This document shows positions 49,102-59,930 of a stretch of DNA of 64,000 bases, one piece after another. The notes beneath the pieces were generated by a model, which saw only the letters and a list, made by a program, of their open reading frames with translations, did no database searches and was not told the DNA's origin. A program made the position numbers and the translations under genes. Source of the stretch: Cryptomeria japonica (taxonomy: Eukaryota; Streptophyta; Pinopsida; Cupressales; Cupressaceae); the NCBI RefSeq assembly GCF_030272615.1, contig NC_081413.1:604624709-604688708 (forward strand), read 5' to 3'. Numbering within the stretch: the first letter of the stretch is position 1; every line of letters starts with the position of its first letter.

Positions 49102-49113
49102 CAAGTGGGAGAA
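49102..49113 (+). promoter_or_regulatory. Polypurine tract of Copia element 2
   Basis: CAAGTGGGAGAA directly before the 3' LTR. Confidence 0.8.
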
Positions 49114-49815
49114 TGTTGAGAAACATGTGTCTCAACCTTGCAGTCTTTTTCTGGAAAATTCTAGAATTTGTTTGAGGTAGTTTTCCACATGTTTATGCAT
49201 TGGAAAATGGTTAGTGAATTGTTAAAAAAATGAGTCTTGTCCATAGTAGAATATAGGTGGGCCATTTTTAGAGCCTTAATGACTCATTTTGTGACTTTTA
49301 AGAGGGTCTAAGCTAGGGGACAAAATTATGGACGGTATTACTATTTTAACCTAGTTGTTTTTCCATTTTGGAAATGTAAATGTCAAAAATGGTCACCATG
49401 TGGCATGGTGGTTAAGCCCATGGTTTTGTAAAACCACAAGTGGTTTCCAGGTTGTAAAATCACTATAAAAGGAGGGCTTGGGGAGGAGTTTGATAATTGA
49501 GTTTTTTGCAAGACTGGATGCTAGAAGGAGTCTCTCTGAGTTCGAGTTGTGGTGATGCGCTCCTGTAAGAACTTGCATTGCAAATGTATTGTAATCAGCT
49601 TGATTTGATAATACATGGTGCGAGTTTTGGAGGGTGGGGTTTTTCTCCCAGAAGGGTTTCCCCACGGTAATCACTGTGTTATGTGTTCATTGCTATTTTG
49701 TTTATGCTTTATTGTGCATTTCTTGATATCTTAGTAATATTTAAGTTGAAAGTTGCATAACCATCCTCTCAAGACTAGTGTAGGAAGCGTTTCCGCACAC
49801 CTTTGCTTCCTTACA
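49114..49815 (+). repeat. 3' LTR of Copia element 2, 702 bp
   Basis: Same ends and length as 44171-44872; TATA box at 49464-49471. Transcription from it would run into the last piece of laccase exon 5. Confidence 0.95.
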
Positions 49816-49820
49816 TCTGC

Positions 49821-50186
49821 AAGCTTATCAGTTCGGTGTTAATGGAGTCTTTAGCACCAAATTTCCTTCACATCCACCAGTTGTGTATAATTATACTGGT
49901 GATGTACCCAAAACCCTGTGGGCTCCAGTTTCTAAAATGAGGGTGAAAGTGATTGAATATAATGCCACAGTTCAGATTGTGTTCCAGGGAACCAGTATCT
50001 TCCAGGAAGATAACCATCTAATGCATATTCATGGTTATGACTTTTATGTTGTAGGAGAGGGTTTTGGAAATTATAATAATGATACAGATCCAAGCTCTTT
50101 CAACCTAGTCGATCATCCACAATGAAATATTGTGGGAACTCCTGTGAATGGATGGACTGCTGTCAGATTCAAAGCTACCAATCCAG
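49821..50186 (+). pseudogene. Laccase exon 5, last piece
   Basis: Encodes AYQFGVNGVFSTKFPSHPP, KTLWAPVSKMRVKVIEYNAT and NHLMHIHGYDFYVVGEG. TGA at 50123-50125 breaks the frame before NIVGTPVNGWTAVRFKATNP. Donor GTAATG at 50187. Confidence 0.95.
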
Positions 50187-50297
50187 GTAATGAACAACGT
50201 AACAATTCTGTCATGATTCTAGATATGATTTAGGAGTACTAAAAATTGAAATTTGGAAATATGTATGGAATACTGAAGGATTGTTTGATTTGTACAG

Positions 50298-50428
50298 GTG
50301 TTTGGTTCGTACATTGTCACTTTGATGATCATGTAACATGGGGGTTAAGCATGGTTTTACTAGTGAAGAACGGTCACAGTGAGCTTGAAAGTTTGAAGGG
50401 TCCTCCCAATGATCTCCCAGAATGCTAG
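50298..50428 (+). pseudogene. Laccase last exon
   Basis: Encodes GVWFVHCHFDDHVTWGLSMV, the final copper-binding block, and ends PPNDLPEC with a TAG stop. Acceptor TTTGTACAG. Confidence 0.95.
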
Positions 50429-51923
50429 TGCAGATTATAACATCAAAATTTTTGTTCTCGTGTTAATCACCCTAGCGTGCTCTGGATTTTATTTTAGAGA
50501 CGATGCTTCAATGAATTCATCCATAAGATATAGTGAGTGATGTATGCTATTAAAAAGGAATGATAAAGCTTATCCTTATGTTTTTAGTTCAACTATATTA
50601 CCTTAGGAAGAGTATTCCAGTGTCATTAAGTGTATTTGTTGCTTTGTATTTGTAATAGTAATTGAATATTGTATTTTGCGAACAATAGATCCCTTTGCTA
50701 GTTTTTTCAGTCAATATTTAGAGTTCTCAACAAGTTTATATACATTTAATAATATTTGTCTTTTGATTAAAATTGGTATATAAATGATCAAATTACATTA
50801 TAGTTTTAAGAAAGAAATATTATGAAAATTGAAAAAAAAAAATTTAATTGTTGAAAACTTTGGTTATATGATAGTTTTCTCATATGATTTATTAGTTTAC
50901 AGGTCTTGTTTATAGATAAATAACATTTAATGATAGTAGTGAGAGTTAATGATAGTAGTGAGAGTTGGAAGAGCCACTTACAGAAAGTACAACAATGTCA
51001 AGAGTAGAAGCAATGAATGTAAAGACATAAAAACCAAAACCATCAACAAATTGAAAACCTAAGACTTGATTTAGCATAACAAAGACCATAAAAACAACAA
51101 GAGGTGCAAAATCTAAACCAATATTTCTTTTTCTTTTAAAATAAAATAAAGGACCTAAAGTAGCAGAATATGAAGCAAACTTAAGATGAAAGTGATTAAA
51201 ATAGGAACCATGTAATGCACGAGGATCTGAACAAAATGTTGAATTTTGAAGCTGCCTTGTCTCCTTAGAGCCATCTGATTTAACAAATAAAATAGCAGAA
51301 AATAGCCAATTATAATAATAGACGAATTGCAAAAAAAAATCACAATTCAGAAAAAGAGTGCCCTGTTCTCACAAAGAACATACAATCTATATTACTGCTG
51401 TGAGAACATACAATCTATATTACTGCTTGTAGAAAAAAAAGAGAGACTGGCTATTTAATAAGTTCACAGCTTTAAACAAAACAATAGTTACACTGTAAAA
51501 AATCTTGCATATCATGTGTCTATGTTTAGATTGTTGTTCACTAGATTCATGCATAATTATCAGCATTACAAAAAAGATTAAAATTATGGTGGAACTAGAG
51601 TTGCATGTCCCATTTAATTTGCATTGTTTAAAATCTAAAATCTAAACTAAGCTTTATCACCGAATGAGCTAATTGGAAAAAATTGCATGCATATAGGATT
51701 CTTTATATGCTAAACTAAAAAAATATTAACTATTCTAAAATTATATTCAACCCTCCTAAATTTAGCTTGTTGCATGGTGGTGTTTGGTGGTTGATCTTGG
51801 ATCATGTGGTGGTGCATTATAGTGGAGGGTAAATAGTCAAGCTTGCAGCCGCATGATCGGTGGATTCGAAGAAAATGGTAATGCATGGAGATGCATGCTC
51901 GAGAAACATCAATTCACCACATA
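50429..51923. other. Laccase 3' flank; unassigned hydrophobic minus-strand ORF
   Basis: AT-rich. A 128-codon minus frame at 50946-51332 contains DPRALHGSYFNHFHLKFASY and a hydrophobic stretch (FAPLVVFMVFVMLNQVLGF, FYVFTFIASTLDIVVLSVS) that would make two membrane helices. It begins with a plausible ATG, but I recognise no family. It may be one exon of a decayed membrane-protein gene. The rest has nothing recognisable. Confidence 0.35.
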
Positions 51924-51932
51924 CTCTTCCTT
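51924..51932 (-). promoter_or_regulatory. Possible polypurine tract of the antisense Copia relic
   Basis: Minus strand AAGGAAGAG then TATGTGGTGAATTG. The LTR that should follow is not clearly delimited. Confidence 0.4.
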
Positions 51933-51959
51933 GATGCTGAGAGGGTTCACAATCTTATC

Positions 51960-54780
51960 TCATAGAGCTAAAAATTGAGCTTTGGCAACCGCCTTAGTGA
52001 GTATATCTGCTAGCTGATCCTGAGTGCTGATGTGATTCAATTCAACGTCCTTCTTCAACACCAAATCTTGTATGGAGTGATATTTCATATCAAAATGCTT
52101 TGTTCTACTATGATGAACTAGATTCTTTGCTAACTTGATGGCACTCACATTGTCACAATAAATCACTATAGGTTGAATTTGCTTTTCTACAATTTCTTCC
52201 AAAAAATTTCTGAGCCAAAGAGCTTGTGTACCTGCTAAGGTAATTGCAACATACTCTACTTATGTGGATGAGAGGGAAACAATGATTTTCTTTTTTGAGC
52301 TCTATGTAATCAAACCAAAACCAAAAGAGAAATAATTTCCAGATGTGGATTTATGGTCATCCATACTACCTCCCCAATCTAAATCACTAAAGCCTACAAG
52401 ATTGAAATTTTCAGAAGAGTACTAATGAATTTTAAAATTTAAAGTCCCTTTCACATACCTCAAAATCCTGTTGGCTTCCTTCATCTGTATTTCAGATGGA
52501 TTTGTCATATACCTTGAAACAAGTGAAACTGAATATGTAATATCAGGCCTTGTGTGGGTTAGAAACATCGAGCTCCCCACAATACTTCTGTAAACTATCT
52601 CATCAACTAAATCAGCACCATTATCTCTACATAACACAACTCCATGAGCACTTGGAGTGGAGGTAGGGTTACAATCAGTCATATCAAATTTCTTCAGCAT
52701 ATCCTATGCATACTTTGTTTGACAAATGAAAATCTCATCCTTACTTTGATAAACCTCCATTCCTAGAAAATATTTCATCAGACCAAGATCTTTCATCTCA
52801 AATTATTTCATCATAGCAACTTTGAATTCATCTTTCATCTTAGAAATACTACCCATATACAATAGATCATCAGCATACAAACTTATGATTAGAATATCAG
52901 TACCTTCTTGTTTTTAGTAAAGGGTAGGATCACTCTAACTTCTCTGGAAGCCATTCTCCCGAAAGTATCCATCAATCCTGGCACACCACACTCTTTGTTC
53001 TTTCTTGAGGCCATACAAAGCCTTCTTCAACTTGTAGACATGATGCTCTTTTCCTTCCACTTCAAAACCTTGTGGCTTCTCCACATATACTTCCTCTTCT
53101 AAGTACCCATTCAAGAAGGAACTTTTCACATCCATATGATGTATGCTCCACTTCTTATGAACTGCTAATGAAATTAGAATTCTAATGGTCTCTTGTATTT
53201 CTATTGGTGCAAATGTCTCTTCATAATCAATTCCATACTTTTGTGTGAATCCTTTAGCAACTAATCTTGCCTTGCATCTTTCAACATTCCCCTCACTATT
53301 AAACTTGGTCTTGTAGACCCATTTCGTGCCAATATTTTTCTTATCATGCAGAAGCTCTGTCAACTCCCAAGTGTCATTCTTGTGAATAGAATCCATCTCT
53401 TCTTGCATGGCTTTCACCCAAGCCTCATTAGTACACGCATCTTCACAACATGATTGTTCAAAATCAGCCTTGGCTAATAAAGCAAAATTCAATGTCTCAC
53501 CTATTGGTTTTTCTTTGTGTACTTGATTTTCACTCCTATGATAGATATCACTCAATCTCCTTAGCTTCCTTGTAGAACTTGGAGAAGAAGTTGGACTTGA
53601 ACTTGGTACTAAAGAAATTGATGAAGGGCTGCTTGGTGGAGTTAAACCACTGGATACATAAATATTAATTGGTTGCTCATGATCAATATCAAGAATTATA
53701 TCATCATTGAAAATAGATTTTGTCTTCTCAACATGGCCTTTTTGATGTCACCATAAACTTTCCCTTCATAAAAAATTACATCCCTTCTGACAATAAGCCT
53801 ATTAGTGATGGGATTATACAATCTATAAGCTTTTCTTTTCTCACTATACCCAATAAAACTACATGACTCTAACTTTTGTCTATGCTAATCAAGTACATGC
53901 ATATAATCCAAACAACCAAAAACTTTGAAATGATTAACATTAGGCCTTTTCCCATACCAAGCTTCATAAGGAGTCATGTTTTCTAGTGCACTAGTGGGGC
54001 TACAGTTGAGGATGTACACTAATGTAGCAACTACATCTCCCTAATAAGTATTGCTCAACCATTTGGTTTGTAACATGCACCTTACCATTTCTACCATAGT
54101 ATGGTTCTTTCTTTCATCTACCCCATTCTGTTGAGGTGTGTATGCAGTTGTGAGTTGCCTCTTGATGCCATTAAGATCACAATAACTCTAGAAAGACTTT
54201 GAGAAAAATTCCCCTCCACGATCAGTCCTTAAACATTTGATCTTGCACCCTTTTTGATTTTCTACGAGGGCTTTGAACTTCTTCAATGTATCCAAGGCTT
54301 CATCTTTGGCCTTCAAAAATATACCCAACAATTTCGTGAGTAATCATCAATAAAAGTGATGAAATATGACGACTTACCCAAACTCTTAGTTTGCATAGGA
54401 CCACATATGTCTGAATGAACAAGTTGAAGTGGGTGATGGGCCCTCCATGCATTTCCCTTTGGAAATTTTTCCCTTGCATGCTTTCCTTAAGCACATTCTT
54501 CACAAACCTGTTTGTGTTCCTCAACCTTTGGCAAACCAGAAACTAATGCATGTGAGGTTAGAAACTTTAAACTATGAAAATTTAAATGCCCATATTTGAG
54601 ATGCCATAACGAACTTGAATCCTCATAAGCTATATTTACAAGGTTGTTGTTACGTTCACCAAACCTCAAAGCGAACATAGTATTTCTTTTCATAGGCACA
54701 ATAGTGATCACCCTATTGCCCTTATTCTTATCATAGATAGTACATGTCTATGGTCAAATTGATATTTAATGGTTGCCAGA
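51960..54780 (-). pseudogene. Copia element 4 pol relic, antisense
   Basis: Minus-strand order: pre-integrase LWHLKYGHLNFHSLKFLTSH and CEECA (about 54610-54490), integrase (VHSDICGPMQTKSLGKSSYF, CLRTDRGGEFFSKSF, QQNGVDERKNHTM), a variable linker, RT ([55 protein letters not shown]), thumb (TSTPSAHGVVLCRDNG, GSSMFLTHTRPDITYSVS) and RNase H end (IYCDNVSAIKLAKN, QDQLADILTKAV). The integrase triad is preserved, but several frameshifts and stops break the chain. The RT catalytic box near 52870 is in a damaged stretch. The gag was not found upstream. Confidence 0.9.
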
Positions 54781-55082
54781 AATGCTCCTCGAGCAGCACT
54801 AACCAATATCAAGATATATGGTAGTGTCATATGCTTCTCAATTCTTAGAGCCCATTATATATTTTTTAGACAACTAGGGAATTAATTAGTTTCACCCACA
54901 CATTTAGTCTAACTCCACACTATATAATTTGTTTTCTAGCCATGACCATTTCAAACATTCTTCCACTCATGTCCAACTGATAATACACAATATTTTAGTC
55001 TCATTTTGTTGATAAATTATGGGCCAGGACCCATATGATCCAATGTTGTAATAAACACACTTTCCATTAATAACCAAAATAG
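54781..55082. other. Flank between Copia 4 and Copia 3
   Basis: AT-rich, 302 bases, no motif recognised; presumably decayed gag-protease region of the antisense relic. Ends with the TSD AATAG (55078-55082). Confidence 0.4.
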
Positions 55083-55455
55083 TGTTGAAATGTGGCGACT
55101 GATCAGCAAAGTAATGTACACTTAGCATTTATCCTTGCAAGTATTTTTTTTTGGGTACTTTTTTGATGAAAACCGACATTGTAATAAAACCCTAAAAAGG
55201 CCGACTTTGTTTTTGCCCTAAAAACACATGTTATAAGTGACTGGGATGCTTAAGGCATTCCAATGTTGATGTACTATTTTTGCTGGATAATAAGAAAGAT
55301 TGGATGGCTGTGTATGGTGGACATAACCCAATCTAGGTGAACCACGTTAAATATCTATGTTATCTGTGTCCTATTTTATTCTTTTATCTTTTGTATTTAA
55401 ATCTACATATAATTGTTAGTTCATATTTGCTTCGGAACTGCTTGAAACCCTAACA
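55083..55455 (+). repeat. 5' LTR of Copia element 3, 373 bp
   Basis: Starts TGTTGAAATGTGG, ends CCCTAACA. Longer than its partner because of extra sequence near 55115-55140. Confidence 0.95.
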
Positions 55456-55457
55456 AT

Positions 55458-55470
55458 TGGTATGAAAGCG
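55458..55470 (+). promoter_or_regulatory. Primer-binding site of Copia element 3
   Basis: TGGTATGAAAGCG, two bases after the LTR; diverged tRNA-Met type site. Confidence 0.85.
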
Positions 55471-55515
55471 AGGTATTATGTAAATTGGTAGGACTCTTAG
55501 ATTTGAGTGGGAGCA

Positions 55516-57642
55516 ATGGAGGATTCCAAATTCAAGGTTGAAAAGTTTAACAGCCAGAATTATTAGTTATGGAAAATGCAGATGGAGGATTACCTGTATC
55601 AAAAGGATTTGTGGCGGCCATTGGAAGGAAAGGCAACGAAAGCGACTACAATGTCAGATGAAGAGTGGGACATTTTAGATAGAAAGGCACTGAGATCCAT
55701 TTGATTGTGCCTTGCACCATCTGTAGCATTCAATATAATAGAAGCAAAAATGGCTGTAGATTTGATGGCAACATTGGCTAAGTTGTATGAGAAACCCTCG
55801 GCTTCGAATAAGGTATTTCTTATGAAGTGTTTGTTTAATTTGAAAATGAGTGAGGGATGATTTATAGCGGAGCACTTAAATGAATTTAATACAATTACCA
55901 GTCAATTGTCTTCGGTAAAAATTACCTTTGTAGAAGAGGTTAGGGCTCTCTTGATTTTATGTTCTTTGCCAGAAAGCTAGAATAGCTTGGTTATGGCTGT
56001 AAGTAACTCTGTCTCTGATAAAAATACTTTGGTATTTGATGATATTGTTGGTGTTATCCTAAGTGAGGAAATGCAAAGGAAAAGCACAGGTGAGACTCCA
56101 ACATCATCAAGTAGTGTTTTGAATGTGGAGAACAGAGGAAGATCAAAGGAAAGAGGAAAAGGCCCTTGGAATGACAAATCACGAGGGAAGTCAAAGAAAG
56201 GACGCTCTCAATCTAGAGGAAAGAAAGATTGCTGGTACTATGGAAAGCCTGGTCATCTAAAGAAAGACTGTTGGTCTCGGAAAAATAAAGAAGGAGACAA
56301 AAATGAAAATGATAGTAAGGAAGCTAATATTGCGAGTAATGCTATACAAGATGCTTTAATCTTATGTTTGGATAATGTTAATGATTCCTGGGTAATAGAT
56401 CCTGGGGCTTCATTTCATGCTACACCCCATAGAAAATATTTTCTAGATTATGTTCAAGGTGATTTTGGACAGGTATATTTGGGTGATGATGAGCCCTATC
56501 AAATTGTTGGAAAAGGAACGATAAAGATCAAGTTGCAGAATGGAAATGACTGGTTTTTGCAGGAGGTAAGACATGTTCCTAACTTAAGAAGAAATTTAAT
56601 TTCTGTAGGGCAACTAGGTAGTAAAGGTTGCATAGTTACCTTTTCAGACAGTATTTGGAAGGTCAGTAAAGGATCATTAGTAGTAGCTAAAGGTGCGAAG
56701 GTAGGAACATTATATCTGTGTACTGGTAACACTTACTCTACCTTAGTTGCTATAGATAAAGTTACTGCAGGGACAACAACAATAGATGTTGCAAGAACAG
56801 ATTCAATAATGTGGCACCATAGGCTTGGGCACATGAGTGAGAAAAGGATGAAAATCCTTCACTCCAAAAATCTATTGCTAGGACTAAAGAAGATTTATTT
56901 AGAGTTATGTGAAAACTGTGTTTATGGCAAACAGAAAAGAGTCAGATTTCTCAAGGTTGGGAAAGAGAAGAAGAGTGAGAAGTTAGAGCTTGTGCATTCA
57001 AATGTATGGGGACCGGCTCAGGTATCATCTCTTGGTGGCTCTTGTTATTATGTTATTTTTATTGATGACTCAACCATAAAAACATGGGTATATTTCCTAA
57101 AACAAAAATCAGATGTTTTTGAAACTTCTAAGAAATGGAAAGCTTTGGTTGAGAATGAGACAAGAAAAAGGTTGAAGTGTCTTAGATCGAATAATGGAGG
57201 TGAGTATTGCAGAAAAGCATTTGAAGATTACTACTCCTTAAATGGGATTAGAAAGAAGAAGACAGTTCTAGGAACTCCACAGGAAAATGGTGTGTCAGAG
57301 AGAATGAATAGGACTATCATAGAACGCGCGAGGAGCATGAGATTGCATGCTGGATTGCCCTTACATTTTTGGGCAGATGTTGTACATACTACTATCTATT
57401 TGATAAATAGAGGACCTTCAACCCCTTTGGATGGTGGTATTCCAAAGGAGGCATGGACTAGTAAAAAGGTAAATTATTCTTTTCTGAAAACCTTTGGTTG
57501 TGAAGCTTTTGTCCATGTTGATAAAGAAAACAGAACCAAGCTTGATGCTAAATCTCAGAAATGTACCTTCATTGGATATGGGATAGATGAATATGGCTAT
57601 CGGTTATGGGATTTTGAAAATAAGAAAATAACTAGAAGTTGA
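55516..57642 (+). pseudogene. Copia element 3 gag, protease and integrase
   Basis: ATG at 55516 (MEDSKFKVEKFN). Stops at about 55564, 55702, 55858 and 55978 break the capsid; from 55987 a 551-codon frame is open. It holds a damaged zinc knuckle CWYYGKPGHLKKDC (second Cys is Tyr), a protease motif altered to WVIDPGASFHAT (DSG to DPG), the pre-integrase WHHRLGHMSEKRMKILHSKN, and an integrase in which LRSNNGGEY replaces the expected TDNGGEY (catalytic Asp lost) while NGVSERMNRTI keeps the Glu. Not functional. Confidence 0.95.
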
Positions 57643-59442
57643 GATGTTATATTCAATGAGAAGGTTATGTATAAAGAACAGATGCAGCAAAAGAAGCATG
57701 AATAGGACAAGCAAGAATATGTGGTGTTGGATGAGATTCTTGAAAATGAAATGCCACAGGTACCTAATGCTCAGCAACAACAGAATGTCCCACAAACTCC
57801 TGCAAGTGTTAGACATTCTATGAGGTCAAGTAGACCCCCTGAAATATTTTCTCCTTCTTTGTATTCTATATTATTAACTGATTCTGGTGAACCAAAAGAA
57901 TATGAAGAAGCAATGCAGGTGGATGCCAAACAACAGTGGGAGCTAGGCATGAAAGAGGAGATGGACTCCTTGATGAAAAATAAGACTTGGGACTTAGTCC
58001 CTTTACCTGTAGAAAAAAGAGCCTTGCCTAACAAATGGGTTTATCAGCTAAAGGAGGAGGAAGGAGGTCAGAAAAGATATAAGGCCAGACTTGTGGTAAA
58101 AGGTTTTGCACATAAAAAGGGTATAGATTATGATGAAATATTTTCTCTAGTTGTAAAAATGACTTCAATTAGAACTATACTTAGTCTTGTGGTTGCAGAT
58201 GATTTACATCTTGAACAATTAGATGTGAAAAAAACTTTTCTCCATGGAGATTTGGAGGAGGAAATTTACATGTTGCAACCACAGGGATATGAGGTCAAAG
58301 GTAAGGAGAATTTGGTGTGCAGGTTGAAGAAAATTTTGTATGGCCTAAAGCAAGCACCCCAACAATGGTATTTAAAATTTGATGGTTTCATGGTAGAACA
58401 CGGTTATCATAGATGTCATTCTGATCATTGTGTATATTTTAAGAGATTGGATAATGGCAGTTATATTATCCTGTTGCTTTATGTTGATGACATGCTTGTT
58501 GCTGGTTCTAACATGGAACACATAAATGATCTTAAACAGAAATTAGCCAGGTCATTTGCTATGAAGGATTTGGGTGCAGCTAAGCAAATTCTGGGTGTGA
58601 GGATTACATGGGACAGAAAAAATAGAACCTTGAATTTGTCTCAAAGTGAATATATAAAGAAGGTGTTGAAAAGATTTAGCATGCAGGATGCAAAAGCAGT
58701 TAGTACACCTTTGGCTAGTCATTTCAAATTGACTAAGGAGATGTTCCCAAAGGCATAGGAAGAAGTAAAGAAAATATCTAACATCTCGTATTCATCAGCT
58801 ATTGGCAGTCTGATGTATGCAATGGTATGCATAAGGCCAGATATTGCACATGCAGTGGGAGTTGTGAGCAGGTTTATGAGTAATCCGGGTATGGAACATT
58901 GGAATGTTGTGAAATGGATCCTTCGGTATTTGAAAGGAACTACTACGAAGGAATTATGTTTTAAAGGATCTAATGCTCCTCTGAGTGGATTTGTTGACTC
59001 TGATCTGGCAGGTGATATTGATTCACGCAGGAGCACTACAGGGTATGTTTTTACTATAGGGGGAACTGCAATCAGTTGGATTTCTAGGCTGCAAAAGGTT
59101 GTTGCACTTTCAACCACTAAAGTTGAGTATGTTGCTGCTACAGAAGCCAGCAAGGAGATGATTTGGTTACAATGTTTTCTAGAGGAACTGGGTCAGACAC
59201 AAGAGGATCGCCCATTGTATATTGATAGCTAAAGTGCCATTCATCTTGCGAAGAACTCTATTTTTCATTCAAGGACAAATCACATTTAGCTCAGGTACCA
59301 CTTCATCCAAACTATTTTGGAGGAGGGTCAGTTACGGCTTGAGAAGATTCACACAAGTGTGAATCCTGCTGATATGTTCACGAAGGCAGTTCCATAGGAG
59401 AAGCTGATTTCTTCATCAGTTTCTGTTGGTCTTCTTGATTGA
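57643..59442 (+). pseudogene. Copia element 3 reverse transcriptase and RNase H
   Basis: Follows the TGA at 57640-57642. An open stretch 57721-58758 carries RT motifs ALPNKWVYQLKEEEGGQKRY, QLDVKKTFLHGDLEEEIY, YGLKQAPQQWYLKFDGFM and the intact catalytic LLLYVDDMLVAG; after a TAG near 58756 comes the thumb SALSSLMYAMVC-like segment and RNase H (FVDSDLAGDIDSRRSTTGY with Leu for the usual Trp, STTKVEYVAATEA, IDS-stop-SAIHLAKNS). Further stops near 59230, 59287 and 59395. Confidence 0.95.
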
Positions 59443-59562
59443 TAATTGTGGAATTTATACCAGTTGAGTCCTAGTGTTTTATCTAGTGGATGTTGCATGT
59501 ATAGTGGTTTCATGTAGTATCAGTCTCTAAGTGGGAATTTGGTGTGGAGCCTGATCAGTCTC

Positions 59563-59574
59563 CAAGTGGGAGAT
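59563..59574 (+). promoter_or_regulatory. Polypurine tract of Copia element 3
   Basis: AAGTGGGAGAT-type run directly before the 3' LTR; same motif as in element 2. Confidence 0.75.
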
Positions 59575-59925
59575 TGTTGAAATGTGGCAACTGATCAGCA
59601 AAGTACTGTGAGATTTTTTTTTGGGTATTTTTTTGATGAAAATCAACATTGTAATAAAACCCTAAAAAGGCCGACTTTGTTTTTGCCCTAAAAATGCATG
59701 TTATAAGCGACTGGGATGCTTAAGGCATTGCAATGTTGATGTACTATTTTTGCTGGATAATAAGAAAGATTGGATGGCTGTGTATGGTGGACGTAACCCA
59801 TTCTGGGTGAACAACGTTAAATTTCTATGTTCTCTGTGTCCTATTTTATTATTTTATCTTTTGTATTTAAATCTGCATATAATTGTTAGTTCATATTTTC
59901 TTCGAATCTGCTTGAAACCCTAACA
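59575..59925 (+). repeat. 3' LTR of Copia element 3, 351 bp
   Basis: Starts TGTTGAAATGTGG, ends CCCTAACA, followed by TSD AATAG. Confidence 0.95.
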
Positions 59926-59930
59926 AATAG

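Larger units (their letters stand above)
44171..49815 (+). mobile_element. Copia element 2 inside laccase exon 5, 5645 bp, sense
   Basis: Paired 702-bp LTRs, primer-binding site, gag-pol relic and polypurine tract in plus orientation, flanked by a perfect TSD TCTGC (44166-44170 and 49816-49820). LTRs differ at about 19 of 702 positions by eye, similar to element 1, yet the coding part carries at least ten stops. Confidence 0.95.
36048..50428 (+). pseudogene. Laccase pseudogene, five exons found, exon 5 hit by two Copia insertions
   Basis: Laccases are secreted multicopper oxidases that oxidise phenolics, including monolignols, in the cell wall. Five exons join in phase: 36048-36199, 36292-36536, 37737-37865, 38086-50186 (interrupted) and 50298-50428. 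All four copper-binding blocks are visible: HWHG across exons 2/3, WWHAH in exon 3, HLMHIHGY (usually HPMHLHGY) in exon 5 and HCHFDDHVTWGL in the last exon, with Leu at the axial position. The C-terminus is LPEC. Without the insertions exon 5 would be 942 bases and in phase. Further damage: a TGA at 50123-50125 where laccases have Arg (HPQ-stop-NIVGTPVNGW), and no recognisable exon 1. The gene is dead by at least three lesions. Confidence 0.95.
55083..59925 (+). mobile_element. Copia element 3, 4843 bp, sense
   Basis: Complete-length Copia: LTRs 55083-55455 and 59575-59925, primer-binding site, gag-pol relic, polypurine tract, and a perfect TSD AATAG (55078-55082 and 59926-59930). The LTRs differ by about 20 substitutions plus a length difference of 22 bases, so this insertion is older than elements 1 and 2. 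Confidence 0.95.

Noticed and set aside
51765-51923. Short LTR of the antisense Copia relic (TGTTGCATGG to CACCACA)
   Set aside because: The ends are not convincing inverted repeats and no partner copy was found on the other side.
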